This document shows positions 10,336-22,290 of a DNA stretch of 64,000 nt, piece by piece. Origin of the DNA: Quercus robur. Taxonomy: Eukaryota > Streptophyta > Magnoliopsida > Fagales > Fagaceae. Where the stretch lies: positions 31,701,354 to 31,765,353 of the forward strand of contig NC_065536.1 of assembly GCF_932294415.1 (NCBI RefSeq), in the 5' to 3' direction. Made by a program: the position numbers and the translations under genes. The notes under the pieces were generated by a model. It searched no databases. It was not told the origin of the DNA and saw only the letters and a list, made by a program, of their open reading frames with translations. Positions within the stretch are counted from its first letter, which is position 1, and the number at the start of each line of letters is the position of its first letter.

Positions 10336-13300
10336 ATGCTGGCGATTGGGAGCCCTACCATCAGTGTCCGTACAAGCACTAGTTGCAATGCTTTGCTCAG
10401 AGAGCTTCAGGTCCTCTTTTCTCTCTTTTTTTTGTTCTTGTTGGGTTTTATCATAATGAAATAAAGGTTCTAACTTTGTGTTTTATTAGTTTCTGGTTGT
10501 TCTGAAAGGCTGGTTTTTTTGGGTAGATAAAGAAGAGTTGTGGGTTTCTTCTTCTTCTTCTTGTTGCAAATACACTTTGCAATGATGGGGTTTGCTTTGT
10601 TGCGGTGTTTAAAAAGAAAGCTTTCTTTTTTGAGTGTCTCATAATGGGTCTAGACTCTAGTGGAGCTGCGAGTTAGGTTCTCTGTGCCTTATTTTACAGG
10701 GAAAGAGGGCGTTTGTTTCTACTTTTGAATTAAAGGCTTTGGTGGGTGTGTAATTATTGTTGACAAAAATTGATCATATGGGGTTTTATGTAACAGTTAT
10801 TTAATGCTTTTCAGTGGGTTTGTTATTCAACAGAGCTTCTCCATTTTCTTGAATTCTTAAAAAAAAATTCATTGTAAAATCATGTGAATTTTGATGGATT
10901 TCTCCCTTTTTAACAATTTGACTGTTTTATTTTTTCCGCTTTCATGAGCTTTGTGGAATGGTGCATAAATGGAATTTCTTTTCTGGGTTTTACAAATTAC
11001 TTCTGTTACAAATTTTCTGTTTCCGCATATAATTTTTTATGCTCTTCCTTATTTTCTCTTCTTTCTTTATTTATATTTTAAGAACAGTTTTCCTTTCCCA
11101 CTTTTACTTTCTTTCAACTTTGATTAAAAATTTAAAGTAATTAGGGAGGTAGAATAGGCATTGAGATTTTGAGTGAGTTGAATAAAATTGCAATTCCAGT
11201 TCACCTTCATTTCAGCAAATAATTTTTTTTCCTGTTCCAGCTTTTCTTCTGTTCAAGTTTTGGGTAAATTTTGATAAGGGAGTAGATGATTATTTAAAAT
11301 TTTCGTTAAGATTGATTGGTTTCTTGTCAATTTTTGTTTCATTTGAATGAGAAGGAAAAGTGTCCACATATCAAAATTCCTTAATTGATTTTGCTATTGT
11401 TATGAGAGCAGCAAATATGGAATGACATTGGTGAGAGTGAAGCAGACAAAGATCGCATGCTGTTGGAATTGGAGAGAGAATGCTTAGAAGTCTACCGGAG
11501 AAAGGTTGAGGAGGCTGCCAATGCCAAGGCACGCCTCCATCAGTCTGTCGCAGCCAAAGAAGCTGAACTTGCTACTCTCATGGCTGCTCTTGGGGAACTA
11601 AATCTTAACTCACCGGTATGATTATCATGTTTCTTTTATGCATTATCCTGAATATGCTTTTTTTCTGTTTGCAATAGCCTGCCCTTTTTTGGCTCTGAAA
11701 GTATAAATAAATCAGAGTCAATACGTTTTAGCTTAAATGATGCATCTTTCCTTTGGTCAAGGTGGAGGGTGAGGTAGTTGGTTCAAGACCTAGCACGTGT
11801 GTAAACTTACAAGATACCAGACATGTTAAGTTCTGAATATTTTCTACCTCTTTTCAACTTGTATCGTTTCAGTGTTCTTACTGATAAGTGAAGTCCTGAT
11901 CCCCTTGTTTAGGGTATCTTTGGTGCCGCCAGACTGTTTGTCTTGTGATCATAATGCTCTTAATGAGGTTTTCAAATCATAATAGCGATAAAGATATGTG
12001 ATTGTGTCTTTTTTGATTGAATATGCATTACTTTCCTTATATGTCTGTTGACTACTTGACTATCAGATTTCTAAATTTCAAAGGACCGGATGTATCAATT
12101 TTACAACATTTAGTTAACCTTTTTCCATTTTCAAGATTTATGAAAGTATTAGTGATGACATTCAGAATTTGGGCAACACAGTTGAGTTTAATTTAAAAGC
12201 TTTTTTTGTGTATGTGTGACATATACATGCAGCAGGAATAATCAATGAGCTGTTGGTGTAGTGAGGGTAGTAGTAAATAGTTTTAAATCTTTTGGCTCAA
12301 ATTTATCCCAATTTTTATGAGAAAGCAACCCCATTTTTCACCTGGAGTTGATCAAAATATGTGGACTTACAAGATGATTTTGGGATTAGAGCTAGATCTC
12401 TACTATGAATTTGAAAATGTTGTAATAACTGTAGCTAAATTTTTTCCTGAAGCTAGTTGTGTAGCACTTGCTACATTTCACAAGTCTTTTCTGAGGGTGA
12501 TAAAAATTATTATTATATTTATTTAATTTGTGTGAAATTCTGTAATATCACTTATATGAATAACATCACATGATTCACATTTTTGTTAAATTGTTAACAA
12601 CCAATGTTGTGAGTGATCTTAAGTTAATTGTGCATGCATCGCTAGCTCATACATAAAGAAAGAATGCCAAGAGCCTTGTAGCTTAATGCATTGCCTGATT
12701 TTCCTTAGGGGAGAAGCTGGGTTCAAATTTCCCCACCCCCACTTGTGAGGGTGATGCAAGAAACCAGGCTCAAAAAGTGATATTTGGCGATTTGGTCATT
12801 GAATGGCATGTAAAGGGTATTGACCTGATATGCACTACTGTAGTTTTTCTTTCTTATTCACCATCACTCAGTTCTGTTTCAGAAACATTACCTTTTAATT
12901 CCTTTTACTCCCAATTATTCATGCTGTTAAATGGAGCTTAAATTTTATGTGTCACAACCCATGCCTCAAGATGTTTGGTAATGAAATGAGTTACTGCCAC
13001 TAGGTTAACCTAATGCGTTGATTTATCCTGGTTGGTTAATAACCATGCTCCATGTCCTAGAAAGTTGAAGGCAACTGCATAACTGAAACAACTGCAAATG
13101 ACTAATTAAATTGTTGATTATGGATTGACCTTTGTTCAACAATATTATCTAAAGCAGTTAACTGCAAGGCGAAAAGCTCAGAAGTTGTTTACTGAGTGCT
13201 TATGTTTTTACTTCCGCACTTAAAAGAACCAAAAAAAAAAAAAAAATTAAAGCCCAAAATGTTCAAAAATAAAATTACATTTTCCGATGGGATGATGTCA

Positions 13301-16300
13301 TTTTGTGTACAGTTACCAATGCAAATCGTATATTGTGTAACTTTCCAAAAATTGGTTTTTGATATATCCCTGGTGTATATAGCTTGCAACTTGTTCTGTG
13401 CCTTTGATGAATCTTTTGCTTGTATATGTTTTGTGTAGATTGCAGGGTTCCAAATGACATTACTTATGGCTATTGCTCTTATATTGTGAAAGCTGTGTTA
13501 TTTTGTATGTCAAGAATATGTATGTTTGTCATCATAAAATGAGTTGTGTGCAAAGCTCTGCTCTCTAAGAAATCAATCCATTTTTCTGAATGTTCACTTA
13601 TTGGTTTAATTATTTGTCCATATATCTTGCAAAATTTTGGTGCATATTGGAATTACTCATCATGGATTGTCATCAACAAATTTGACTGTACAATATACGC
13701 CTTCATATTATGCACTTGCTGATCTGAATCTCACGGTTAATATACAGATTCAGACAGAGAAGAGATCAGCATCTTTGAAAGATAAACTTGCTTCTGTCAC
13801 ACCACTGGTGGATGATCTGAAAATGAAGAAAGAGGAACGAATGAAGCAATTTGCAGATATAAATGCACAAATTGAAAAGATCAGTGGAGAAATTTCTGGA
13901 TACAGCCATGTCAACAATGCCATGATTGATTCATTAACACTGGATGAACTGGACTTGTCATTAAGAAAGCTCACTGAATATCAAACACATCTTCGCACTC
14001 TTCAAAAGGAGAAGGTATCCATGTAATGATATGAAATGGATATTGAAATTCTTTCTGGCTGCTTGCATGGTGTTATGTTACAACTTCTCATGAACCATCT
14101 TAATTAATTTATCAAATTCAGTGTTTAATTAGATATTACTGGGTGGAATTTAGAGAAGTTTAAATTTGCTGTATTATCTCACGACTCATGCATGGCATAG
14201 ACTCATAAATGGATTTGCTTCTTAGATGAGAATTTTTCAAGATAATAAAGAAACTTTTGTACATGTTTAATATTTTCATGTTTTGGGCTGATGCGAATAA
14301 ACTTTTCCTTCCTTTCAATCACAATTTGATAATTTGTGAACATACTTATTGCCTTTTGCAGTCTGACCGGCTTCATAAGGTTTTGGAATATGTGAATGAG
14401 GTGCATTCTCTTTGTGGTATGCTTGGCTTGGATTTTGGGCAGACTGTGAGTGATGTGCATCCAAGCTTGCAAGGGACAAGCATGGAGCAGTCGACAAATA
14501 TCAGCAATAGCACATTGGAAGGTCTGGAACAGGCCATTGTCAAGTTGAAACTAGAAAGAAAAGCTCGAATCATGAAGGTAATTTGGACAACCACATTATT
14601 GTCTATTAAATTTGTCTTTGCTATTTAAATTAAAAAAACCTGCTCCGGGATGCAGGTGAAAGATATTGTGGCATCGCTGTTTGAACTTTGGAATTTGATG
14701 GACTCACCGAAGGAAGAGAAGAATCGTTTTTCAAGGATTACTTCTATTCTTAAATTGTCAGAGACTGAAATGACAGGGCCTGGTGTTCTTTCAACAGAGA
14801 TAATTGAACAGGTCTTAAGAGCAACCTTAATTTTATTTTCTTTCTTTAATTTGTTAATTCTTGAAATATGGGTCCTCAACTACTAGTTATCTCATTGTCT
14901 CTTGTAGGCATCAGCAGAAGTGGAGAGGCTTACTAAATTGAAGGCAAGCAGAATGAAGGAACTTGTTATGAAGAAGAGGTCAGAATTGGAGGAAATATGT
15001 AGAATGACTCATATAGAACCTGATACAAGTACAGCAGCTGAGAAATCCAGTGCACTGATAGATTCTGGTAATATATTTTGTTTCCGAGAAGTATCTCATG
15101 CATCGGATATATGAACCCTACCTCTCATTGTGTGTGGGACCCACATACTGAGTGGCTGTGGGACCCACATACTGAGAGTTAGGGTGCATATAGCCGATAT
15201 GCACCCTATAATGCTAGTCATGCATACTTACATAAATATACACATTCTCTGAATTTTTTTTGGCAAACAATGGTACAATGTGAACCTTGCTGTCTTTGTT
15301 CAGGTCTTGTGGATCCTTCTGAACTCCTGGCAAATATTGAAGAAGAGATAGTCAAAGCAAAAGAGGAAGCTGTGAGCCGAAAAGAAATAATGGATAGGAT
15401 AGACCGATGGCTTTCTGCCTGTGAAGAGGAAAATTGGCTTGAGGACTATAATCAAGTAAGCTGGAAACTTTGTTGTTATAGTGTTTCATTGTGCTGATAG
15501 CACAAGGGGCTAAGATTAGGATTTTCGTTGATTTCTTTCTCTTCCTCATCCTTTTTGTCTTATTCTTCTTCATATTACACGGATCCTTTTTTTTTTATTT
15601 TTTGGGGGGGGGGGGGGGGGTACAATTTAGCTTCTTAAGTTTATATCTGACCCAAATGGGCTCTAATTTGATCTGCAAACAATATTTACCATTGGAATAT
15701 CTTGGAAGGATAACTCTTCATGTAGAACATTCTGTTGAATTACAGGATGATAACCGATACAATGCAGGGAGGGGTGCTCACATTAATCTTAAACGTGCAG
15801 AAAGAGCTCGAGTGACTATAACCAAAATTCCAGGTATTGCTTTCTTATTGATACTACCCTTTCCTGTGGTTGCACTGTATTTTGGAGCTAACCAGGTACT
15901 TTTTCCAGCAATTGTTGACAATCTGATAAACAAAACACTAGCCTGGGAATATGAAAAGAAGAAGCTATTTCTCTATGATGGGGTGAGCTCCTTAAGCAAT
16001 ATGAGCTTTCTTAGATGTGCTTTCTTTGTAGCTTTATTCTCTGAATTTTTAATTATTTGCAGGCACGGTTGGTATTGATATTGGAGGAGTACAAAATAAC
16101 CAGACAACAGAAAGAAGAGGAGAAGAAGAAATTCAGGGTAATTCAGCTTGCATTTATTCATATGCATCATTGTGAAATCTGTTGTGTTTCATAAATTCCC
16201 GGTCAAGTTAATTGCAAGTATTTAGATGATGTGTATCATGTCCTTTTAATTGGAATATAGATGCCGTTTCTAATGATATAAATGAACTAGATTTTTGTTA

Positions 16301-16759
16301 ATGATATGAGATGGCTTAATTCCATTTATTGAATTATTGCATGTTTCGATATGGTCCTGTATTAAGTCTTTGCAAGATCTTGTAGATGATATAGTAGACC
16401 TCTTGATTTTTGCATTTTAGGACCAAAAGAAGCTTCAAGATCTGCTTCTCACTGAGAAGGAAGCCATGTATGGGTCAAAACCTAGTCCAAGAAAAAGTAA
16501 CAGCTTTAGGAAGCCAAATGGCTATCGTGCAAATGGAAATGGATCCATGCCTCCCACACCTCGTCGTAACTCAGTTGGCAGTGCAACTCCGGAGCTCCTT
16601 ACCCCTAGATCCTACTCTGGGCGTCAAAATGGATATTTCAAAGAAACGAGAAGGTTGTCTACCACTCCACTGAACTTTGTGGCAATATCAAAAGAAGACA
16701 CAATGTCGACGTATGCATCCATTTGTGGCTCTGAGTCTGGGTCCCCTCGGTTGAATTGA
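10336..16759 (+). CDS. MAP65-6-like: 65-kDa microtubule-associated protein, MAP65-6/-7 type
   Basis: This is a plant MAP65/ASE1/PRC1-family microtubule cross-linker, which bundles antiparallel microtubules in cortical, mitotic or phragmoplast arrays. Eleven coding exons join in frame with GT-AG introns: 10336-10410, 11412-11615, 13748-14014, 14362-14577, 14656-14811, 14908-15067, 15304-15455, 15746-15833, 15909-15982, 16063-16137 and 16421-16759, giving 601 aa (family about 600). The N-terminal half is coiled coil. The conserved microtubule-binding block is seen around residues 385-490: DRWLSACEEENWLEDYNQ, YNAGRGAHINLKRAERARV, KTLAWEYEKKKLFLYDG. The basic, Ser/Thr-Pro-rich tail (PPTPRRNSVG, RRLSTTPLNFVAI) and the end STYASICGSESGSP resemble Arabidopsis MAP65-6 as I recall it. 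In other MAP65s the tail is a site of mitotic kinase control; that is family knowledge. The start is the first ATG giving the usual M-L-x-I-G-S-P opening. No breaks are seen. The assignment to -6 rather than -7 is a judgement. Confidence 0.95.
12673..12790 (+). repeat. tRNA-derived SINE-like remnant in MAP65 intron 2
   Basis: GAGCCTTGTAGCTTAATGCA resembles the A-box end of plant SINEs. About 45 bp downstream, GGGTTCAAATTTCC resembles a B-box (GGTTCRANNCC). This spacing is that of a pol III promoter head. No tail or target duplication was found, so this is only a probable remnant. Confidence 0.35.
15102..15209. repeat. Small foldback element in MAP65 intron 6
   Basis: ATCGGATATATGAACCCTA with CTCTCA at the left is matched in inverse by TGAGAGTTAGGGTGCATATAG with CCGAT at the right. 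Inside, GTGGGACCCACATACTGAG occurs twice in tandem. Just beyond, GGGTGCATATAGCCGATATGCACCC forms a further perfect 10-bp hairpin. The arrangement suggests a miniature inverted-repeat element. Confidence 0.5.
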
Positions 16760-16773
16760 AAAACTGGAAATTG

Positions 16774-17013
16774 GTATGTTACCATGTTTTGCCTATTCTT
16801 GACCTTGTGCTGTTTTGTTGCCGTGCTTTTCATCTGTTGCAGTGGAACCTAGTATCAAATAAGCAAATATCATATGATGAGACACATGTACAAAACACAC
16901 AAGCATGCAATGAGACTTCATTTTAGTGGTGTTCAAAATATAAAATCTGGGTTTAACCAAATGAACACCACTATGATTATTGGGATTTGATATTTGATAA
17001 TATATTTGTGCAG
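16774..17013 (+). other. Probable intron in the MAP65 3' untranslated region
   Basis: Fifteen bases after the stop codon the sequence reads TTG|GTATGTTACC. At 17004-17013 it reads TATTTGTGCAG|GACAGG, a good donor and acceptor pair 240 bp apart. The untranslated region would continue to about 17350. A 3'-UTR intron this close to the stop would normally escape nonsense-mediated decay, which needs more than about 50 bases. Transcript evidence would settle it. Confidence 0.45.
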
Positions 17014-17349
17014 GACAGGCTACCTTCTACGCGTTTGACGACTGTACACTCAGTTAGAGCCAGCGGATAACCTTGTGAATACGAAAGGGATTGTATACTA
17101 GTGTATGCTTGTGATTTGTTAGAAGTTCTTGGCTATAGTAACTGACAATTGAGGATTTGAATTTGGATGTCATCTGCTTGGAAGAACATTGGCTTCAGGA
17201 ACGAGGGGTGACACCGTTAGATAGTTGTTTGGGAATTTACTTTGTTAACTTGGAAGTCATATTGACCAAAAATAGGGAGCACTGATTGTGGGAGTTGTTA
17301 TAGTAGCAGCACTGACCTACATGTATTTTGTGGATTTTGCTTTGTGTTT

Positions 17350-19435
17350 TGCTTATTCGTGTATGTATATATGTATTTCAGTGTGATGTTTACCATTTTA
17401 TGTAGGAACCTTGATTCCTTTTCTTTGGAGATTGCATCATTTAGAAATTTCTGTGATGATGTGGGTGTCTGCCATCTGTACTATTTATTTTGTTTATCTT
17501 CCGCTGTAGAATTTACCATACAGCTGGTTGCCTCAATTCAATGGTTGGAAATTGTTTTGTATGAAGCGTAATCAATTTCTAGTAAGAAAAATTGAGATGA
17601 ACCAAAACGTGCGTTGGTTGTTGGGCATGCAGTGGGGTGAGGTGATTGTCGTTAGGTGTGTGGAGGGCCAATTTGATCGTGGGGTGGTTGCATTCGGTAT
17701 GTATGCGCTGAGTTGGCTGTGAAATGTTTGATCTTAACCTATTAGTGGCCGATCTAGGATGTGAGATTGTGAGTGGCCAATCCATTGGCAGAGAGGCCTG
17801 CATTTGATACTTACTAAACACACAGCATATAATTTGATAATTCAATAGTTACAAAATGGGGGCAGTATTTGAACCCTGAATGTTTATATTAAAAACATCA
17901 AGAGGTGCAGTTACAGGGTCCCTGGCAAATTTGGAAGCTAAGTTGGGGGGGGGGGGGGTGGGGGGTGGGAAACCCAATATTTTGATAATTTGATAACTAC
18001 AAAAGGGGAGTAGTATTTGAATCTTGAATGTCTATGTTAAAAACACAAAGAGGTGCTAGTTACAAGGCTCTTTGTCTAGGAAAATTTAAATAATATAGTT
18101 TCAACTATAATTTATTTACTAATTATTAACAAATATTTGTAAAGGGATAAAAAAAATTATTCGCAATGTTCAGCATATATGGGAAATGAATAATTTAATC
18201 AAGTAGCTCATTAACAAACTCGAGCTTGTTTGTCAAGAAAATGAATTAAGCTTTAATATCTAATCATATTTGACATTGAGCTCAAGCTTAACTTCTATTT
18301 AAATTAAAATCAAATGAAAAATTATGATTTTTTAAATACATGGCTTAACTCATTTATCCCGAAGTAAGAACTAGATGAATTTATAGTTTTTGTTTCATTT
18401 GGATGTGTATTGTATTTTATATTTACTTATATATATATATATATATAAAGTAGATTGACAAATAAAAAAAACTAGATGAATCTATAGTTTTTGTTTCATC
18501 TGGATGTGTATTGTATTTTCAAAAAAAAAAAAAAAAAAAAAAAAAAAACAGACAAAGAGAAAAGTCCAAATATAGGTAAATTGGCAAATGAGTTGGATAG
18601 GGTTAGGTTAACGAGTTTTGAGTTAGATCAAGTTTGGGTCAAAATGAAAAACATGTTGTCCTAAATGAGTTGCAAGCATGTTGGGTTGATCAGGTTACAG
18701 AGCTAGGCCGTCAAGTTAATTGGGTTATGTTCAACTGGTATTATTTCATATGAAAGAAAAAATTAATTATTATAAAAAAAATTATATTGTCTTTGTCTTC
18801 CTTTTAATACAAATAAGAGAATAAATAAAAAAAAAATACTAAAAAATATAAAAGTAAAATAATACATAAATTCTCAAGTTTACACAATCTAAAGTTCATT
18901 AATAATATCATCACCATAAAGAGAACCAAAAAAAAAAAAAAAAAAATAAATAAATGTAGTGGACCATTTGCAAGTTATCAACATTCTTAAGTGTATATGT
19001 TCCTGTTGCATGTAAAATAATAATAAACTTGAATTAGCAAGAAAGATAACTAAGAAAAAATTTTAAGAATAAAAAATAACGTATTAAGTAAAGAAAAATA
19101 TGTAAATATTTAATATGAATTGTACCATAATTTACTCAATATTAGTAGTAAATCTAGCATTAGAAATATTCATACTTGAGAAATGCATCTCAAGTAAGAG
19201 ATTAATTTCGTTAGTATTTTCATCAACAATAATTTTAATATAACTTAAGTATACAATGAAAGTGAGTCACTAAAGAATTGTAATTTTATACATGTGGCAA
19301 TTTTTTGTAAATGAGTCAAATTACCTTCAAATCCATATAACCATATTCAAGTGCACAATGAAACTTTCACATTCCCAGTCAAAAGACAAGATTAATGTAC
19401 AGGGTAAGAATTCTACTCCCATGCCAAAAGTTGAT
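17350..19435. other. Intergenic stretch, no gene seen
   Basis: It is AT-rich with simple repeats: a G14 run at 17945, a TA repeat near 18428-18446 and an A tract around 18520-18548. Around 17850-17890 and 17975-18065 a short sentence (TTTGATAATT..ACAAAA, GTATTTGAA, AAAAACA.CAAGAGGTGC) is repeated with changes. The stretch 18570-18735 has GGGTTAGGTT-like words reminiscent of hAT subterminal repeats but no ends could be paired. Confidence 0.45.
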
Positions 19436-19454
19436 TCAAAAGCAACAGTGGCTA

Positions 19455-20630
19455 ATATGCCAAATTCCATTGAGCCGAAGAAATGTCCCTGACTCTGTTT
19501 TTTGGCTGCATAATTCAAGGGTCTGTTCAATGTTAAGTCCGCATATCATGTGGCTAGGAGGCTCTTAATTGATGTGAACCGAGGTGGAACATCGAGGGAT
19601 TGTGCTGCAAAAAATGTCTGGACTGCAATATGGAAGCTTCGGCTTCGAAACAAAATAAAAGTTTTTGCCTGGAGAGCTTGCCACGAGATCCTCCCAACTG
19701 CAGCGAATCTGACCAGAAGAAAGGTGATTACGGATGATAAATGCTCGGTCTGTACAAGGGAAACGGAGTCCACCTTTCATGCACTTTGGGATTGTGCAGC
19801 GGTCCAAGATATCTGGGCTGGAAGTTCTCGAAAGTTGCAGAAAGCTAGACACGGCCAGACTGATATGATGCACCTGATGGAGGAGTTCTTGGAGCGCCTT
19901 TATCAAGATGAGCTTGAGTTATTTTGGACCCAAGCGTGGATAGTTTGGAACCAGCGTAACTGCTTGCTGCATGGAGGAAAAATGAAGGTTCCAAATAGTT
20001 TGACTAATCGGGCTGAGGACTATATTACAGAGTTCAGAATCGCGCAAACCCGGCTGGACGCACAGAGGACACAGCAACCAAAAGGAGATACATGGCAGCC
20101 ACCACCACCAGAGGCGTACAAACTGAATTTTGATGCAGCTGTATTTCCGGATTCAGGCAGAACAGACTATGGTGCAATTATTTGAAATGATAAAGGAGAG
20201 GTAATGGCTGCTATGACTGCTAGTGGTCCGATGGTGTGCGCAAGTGATGAAGCAGAATTTCTTGCTTGCCGAAGAGCCATAGAATTTGCAGTGGATGCTG
20301 GATTTTCGAGGATGATAACTGAAGGGAACAACATCAATGTCATTCATGCCATCTCTTCTTCTTTGGAAAACGCTTCAACATTTGGCAATGTTGTGGATGA
20401 CATTCGACATTGATGCAGGGTTTGCAATGGGTTAGTGTTTGTTGTGTTAGGAGGGGTGGAAATCGAGTAGCACATGTTTTGGCCCAATATGTTAGAAATA
20501 CTTTAGATGAGGATGTATACTGGATGGAGGACTCTCCTCCACCAGCAATTGATGCTTTGTATTGTGACATTTCACTTCTTTAATGGAATGAACATTCCCC
20601 TTTCAAAAAAAAAGGAAAAAAAAAAAAAAA
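19455..20630 (+). mobile_element. 5'-truncated L1 LINE (ORF2 C-terminus and RNase H)
   Basis: The element starts inside ORF2 as QIPLSRRNVPDSVFWLHN and, after a one-base frame loss near 19520, continues GLFNVKSAYHVARRLL. Next is the zinc-knuckle segment WKLRLRNKIKVFAWRACHEILPT with CSVCTRETESTFHALWDC (the zf-RVT domain). An RNase H-like segment follows from about 20110 (YKLNFDAAVF, then DEAEFLACRRAIEFAVDAG), interrupted by a stop after YGAII near 20183. A poly-A tail ends it at about 20605-20630. The flanks AAGCAACAGTGGCTA (19440-19454) and AAGCAACCGTAGCTA (20631-20645) agree at 13 of 15 bases, a decayed target duplication. 5' truncation, A tail and duplication are the L1 signature. Confidence 0.88.
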
Positions 20631-20649
20631 AAGCAACCGTAGCTACAAG

Positions 20650-22100
20650 AATACTCAGTAGATCATGTACCATTAAAAAGAGCTCAGACAACTTATTTTA
20701 ATTCTTTTTCCACCAAAAGAAAACATGCAACTTTGTTGCATATTACCTTCCAAAAAAAAAAAGCAAGTCTTTTTTAATAAGTTTCCTTCTTTAAAAATGG
20801 GTTGGGTAGGATACGGGGTGACTTGTTTTTTCTATGGGCTAGGTTTGGATTGGGTTGTATTAATGAGTTTAGGTCTTATTTTTCCAAGTCTAATAGTTTG
20901 TATGGATTGAGGGGAAAGGAGAAAAAGAGTAAAGTAAAATTTGCCTAAAATTAACCTATTTTCAATTAAATTTAATTTATCCCTCTTTCTCTCTTAATCC
21001 AAACAAGCCCTAAGTTAGAGGCATCCCTTATAATGATAAGTAATGTATTTTTTTTTTTATCATTCACAATGATAGGAATGATCTTTCCACCCAAAACTAG
21101 GTGTCGTTCCAAACTGGAGACCACTTGGAGTTGAGACTCTCTTAACCTTAAGAAGCTCGTTCAACTGATTTTATGGCTCGTTTGATAGAGATCGTATGCT
21201 ATCCTAAGCCTAGGTCCTCCAACCAGTTCGTTTGGTTGTCTGTCTCTATAGATGATTACGTGCCAACAAAAGAACTACTCATGGAAACCACAACTTTAAG
21301 TGAGAGATAGATCTAACCCATACTCTTCCAATATGATCATGAACTTAATTTGAGAATCTCGCTGCCATTAACTTCATGCATGCCTTCCATCATGTTCCTA
21401 TAAACCCAAAACCCCCCATCCACTCCCAAGTATGAGCGAAAAACACCAACTCCACTATCATTTGAGTTTATTTTGGATTTTTTGAGTTGCTAATTCAAGC
21501 ATTGGAGAAGCTTAAGGCCAGCACCACGACAGCATGTTTCCTTCTTGTAAGTCTTTGGATGATTGGCTCACCGACTTTCCTTATATCGTCATAATTAGAC
21601 TCACTATTTTTTTTCTTAATCGCTCACATTTGATCACTTCAACAATAATAATAAAAATTGTTGGGAAAAAGCTAGAGTTTGCAAATAGTTTGGGTTTGGG
21701 TCAAGTTCATGTCCAAAAATTGGGTCGCAAGTAGCTTGGGTCAGTTTGGTTACGAGATCAAATTAATCAAGTTACGGGTTTTGACTCAATCAGCGAATTA
21801 TCGGGTTCCGATTCAATTTTTGATAGTCCCTGGTGTGGCCCCCAAGTTAGGTGGCTACAAGAGTAAAGTAAACCAAACATACGATGTGAACAACGACAGT
21901 AGTAGCAAGCAGCAGACTGTGTGTGTGTGGACTGTGTCCTAATTCTGCTGCACCGCTTCCTCAGATAAAACCTTCTGTCCCAGTGGAGAGAGAGAGATCC
22001 CCCTCTTTTAGCAATTCCCGATTCCCAAGTGAGTGTGAGTCACCAAAAAAGAAAAAAGAAAAAAAGAAAAACGGAAAACAAAATTAAAGTAATAAAAGTG
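20650..22100. other. Intergenic stretch, no gene seen
   Basis: No supported gene. Between 21670 and 21830 GGGTTTGGGTC, GGGTCGCAAG and CGGGTTTTGAC words resemble hAT subterminal repeats but no paired ends were found. A short GA run lies at 21986-21998, probably in the IAR1 promoter or leader. Confidence 0.4.
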
Positions 22101-22110
22101 GTTATAATAA

Positions 22111-22215
22111 ATGGATGTAGTAACCTTCGGTATCATAATCGGGATAATCGTTCTCTTCTTAATCATTGTTTGCTTCATCACTATTGAAGGCACCTGTAAA
22201 CGACGCAACACCTAG
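22111..22215 (+). CDS. Candidate 34-aa membrane micropeptide or upstream ORF
   Basis: An uninterrupted frame starts ATGGATGTAGTAACC and ends AACACCTAG. It reads MDVVTFGIIIGIIVLFLIIV for its first 20 residues and CFITIEGTCKRRNT for the rest. Residues 6-25 form one strongly hydrophobic segment, followed by a short basic tail (KRR): the shape of a single-pass micropeptide with the positive end in the cytosol. It lies 75 bp before the IAR1 start codon, so it could be an upstream ORF in that leader, an independent small gene, or chance in T-rich DNA. I do not recognise the family. No start-context or conservation data are available from one sequence. Confidence 0.35.
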   Translation: MDVVTFGIIIGIIVLFLIIVCFITIEGTCKRRNT

Positions 22216-22290
22216 TCTCCTTAATCCCACTCCACCCAAACACGCCCTTAATTTAATTGCCCCCTCCCAAACAAAAGAAACAAAAAAAAA

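Noticed and set aside
11755-11810. GGTTCAAGACC B-box-like word in MAP65 intron 2
   Set aside because: No A-box at the right distance and no tail; too short to call a SINE.
15491-16078. A 195-codon open frame on the plus strand
   Set aside because: It reads through MAP65 introns 7-9 and exons 8-9; the exon parts belong to MAP65 and the rest is intron.
20507-20910. Short open frames after the L1
   Set aside because: They run across the L1 tail and simple sequence, with no protein-like features.
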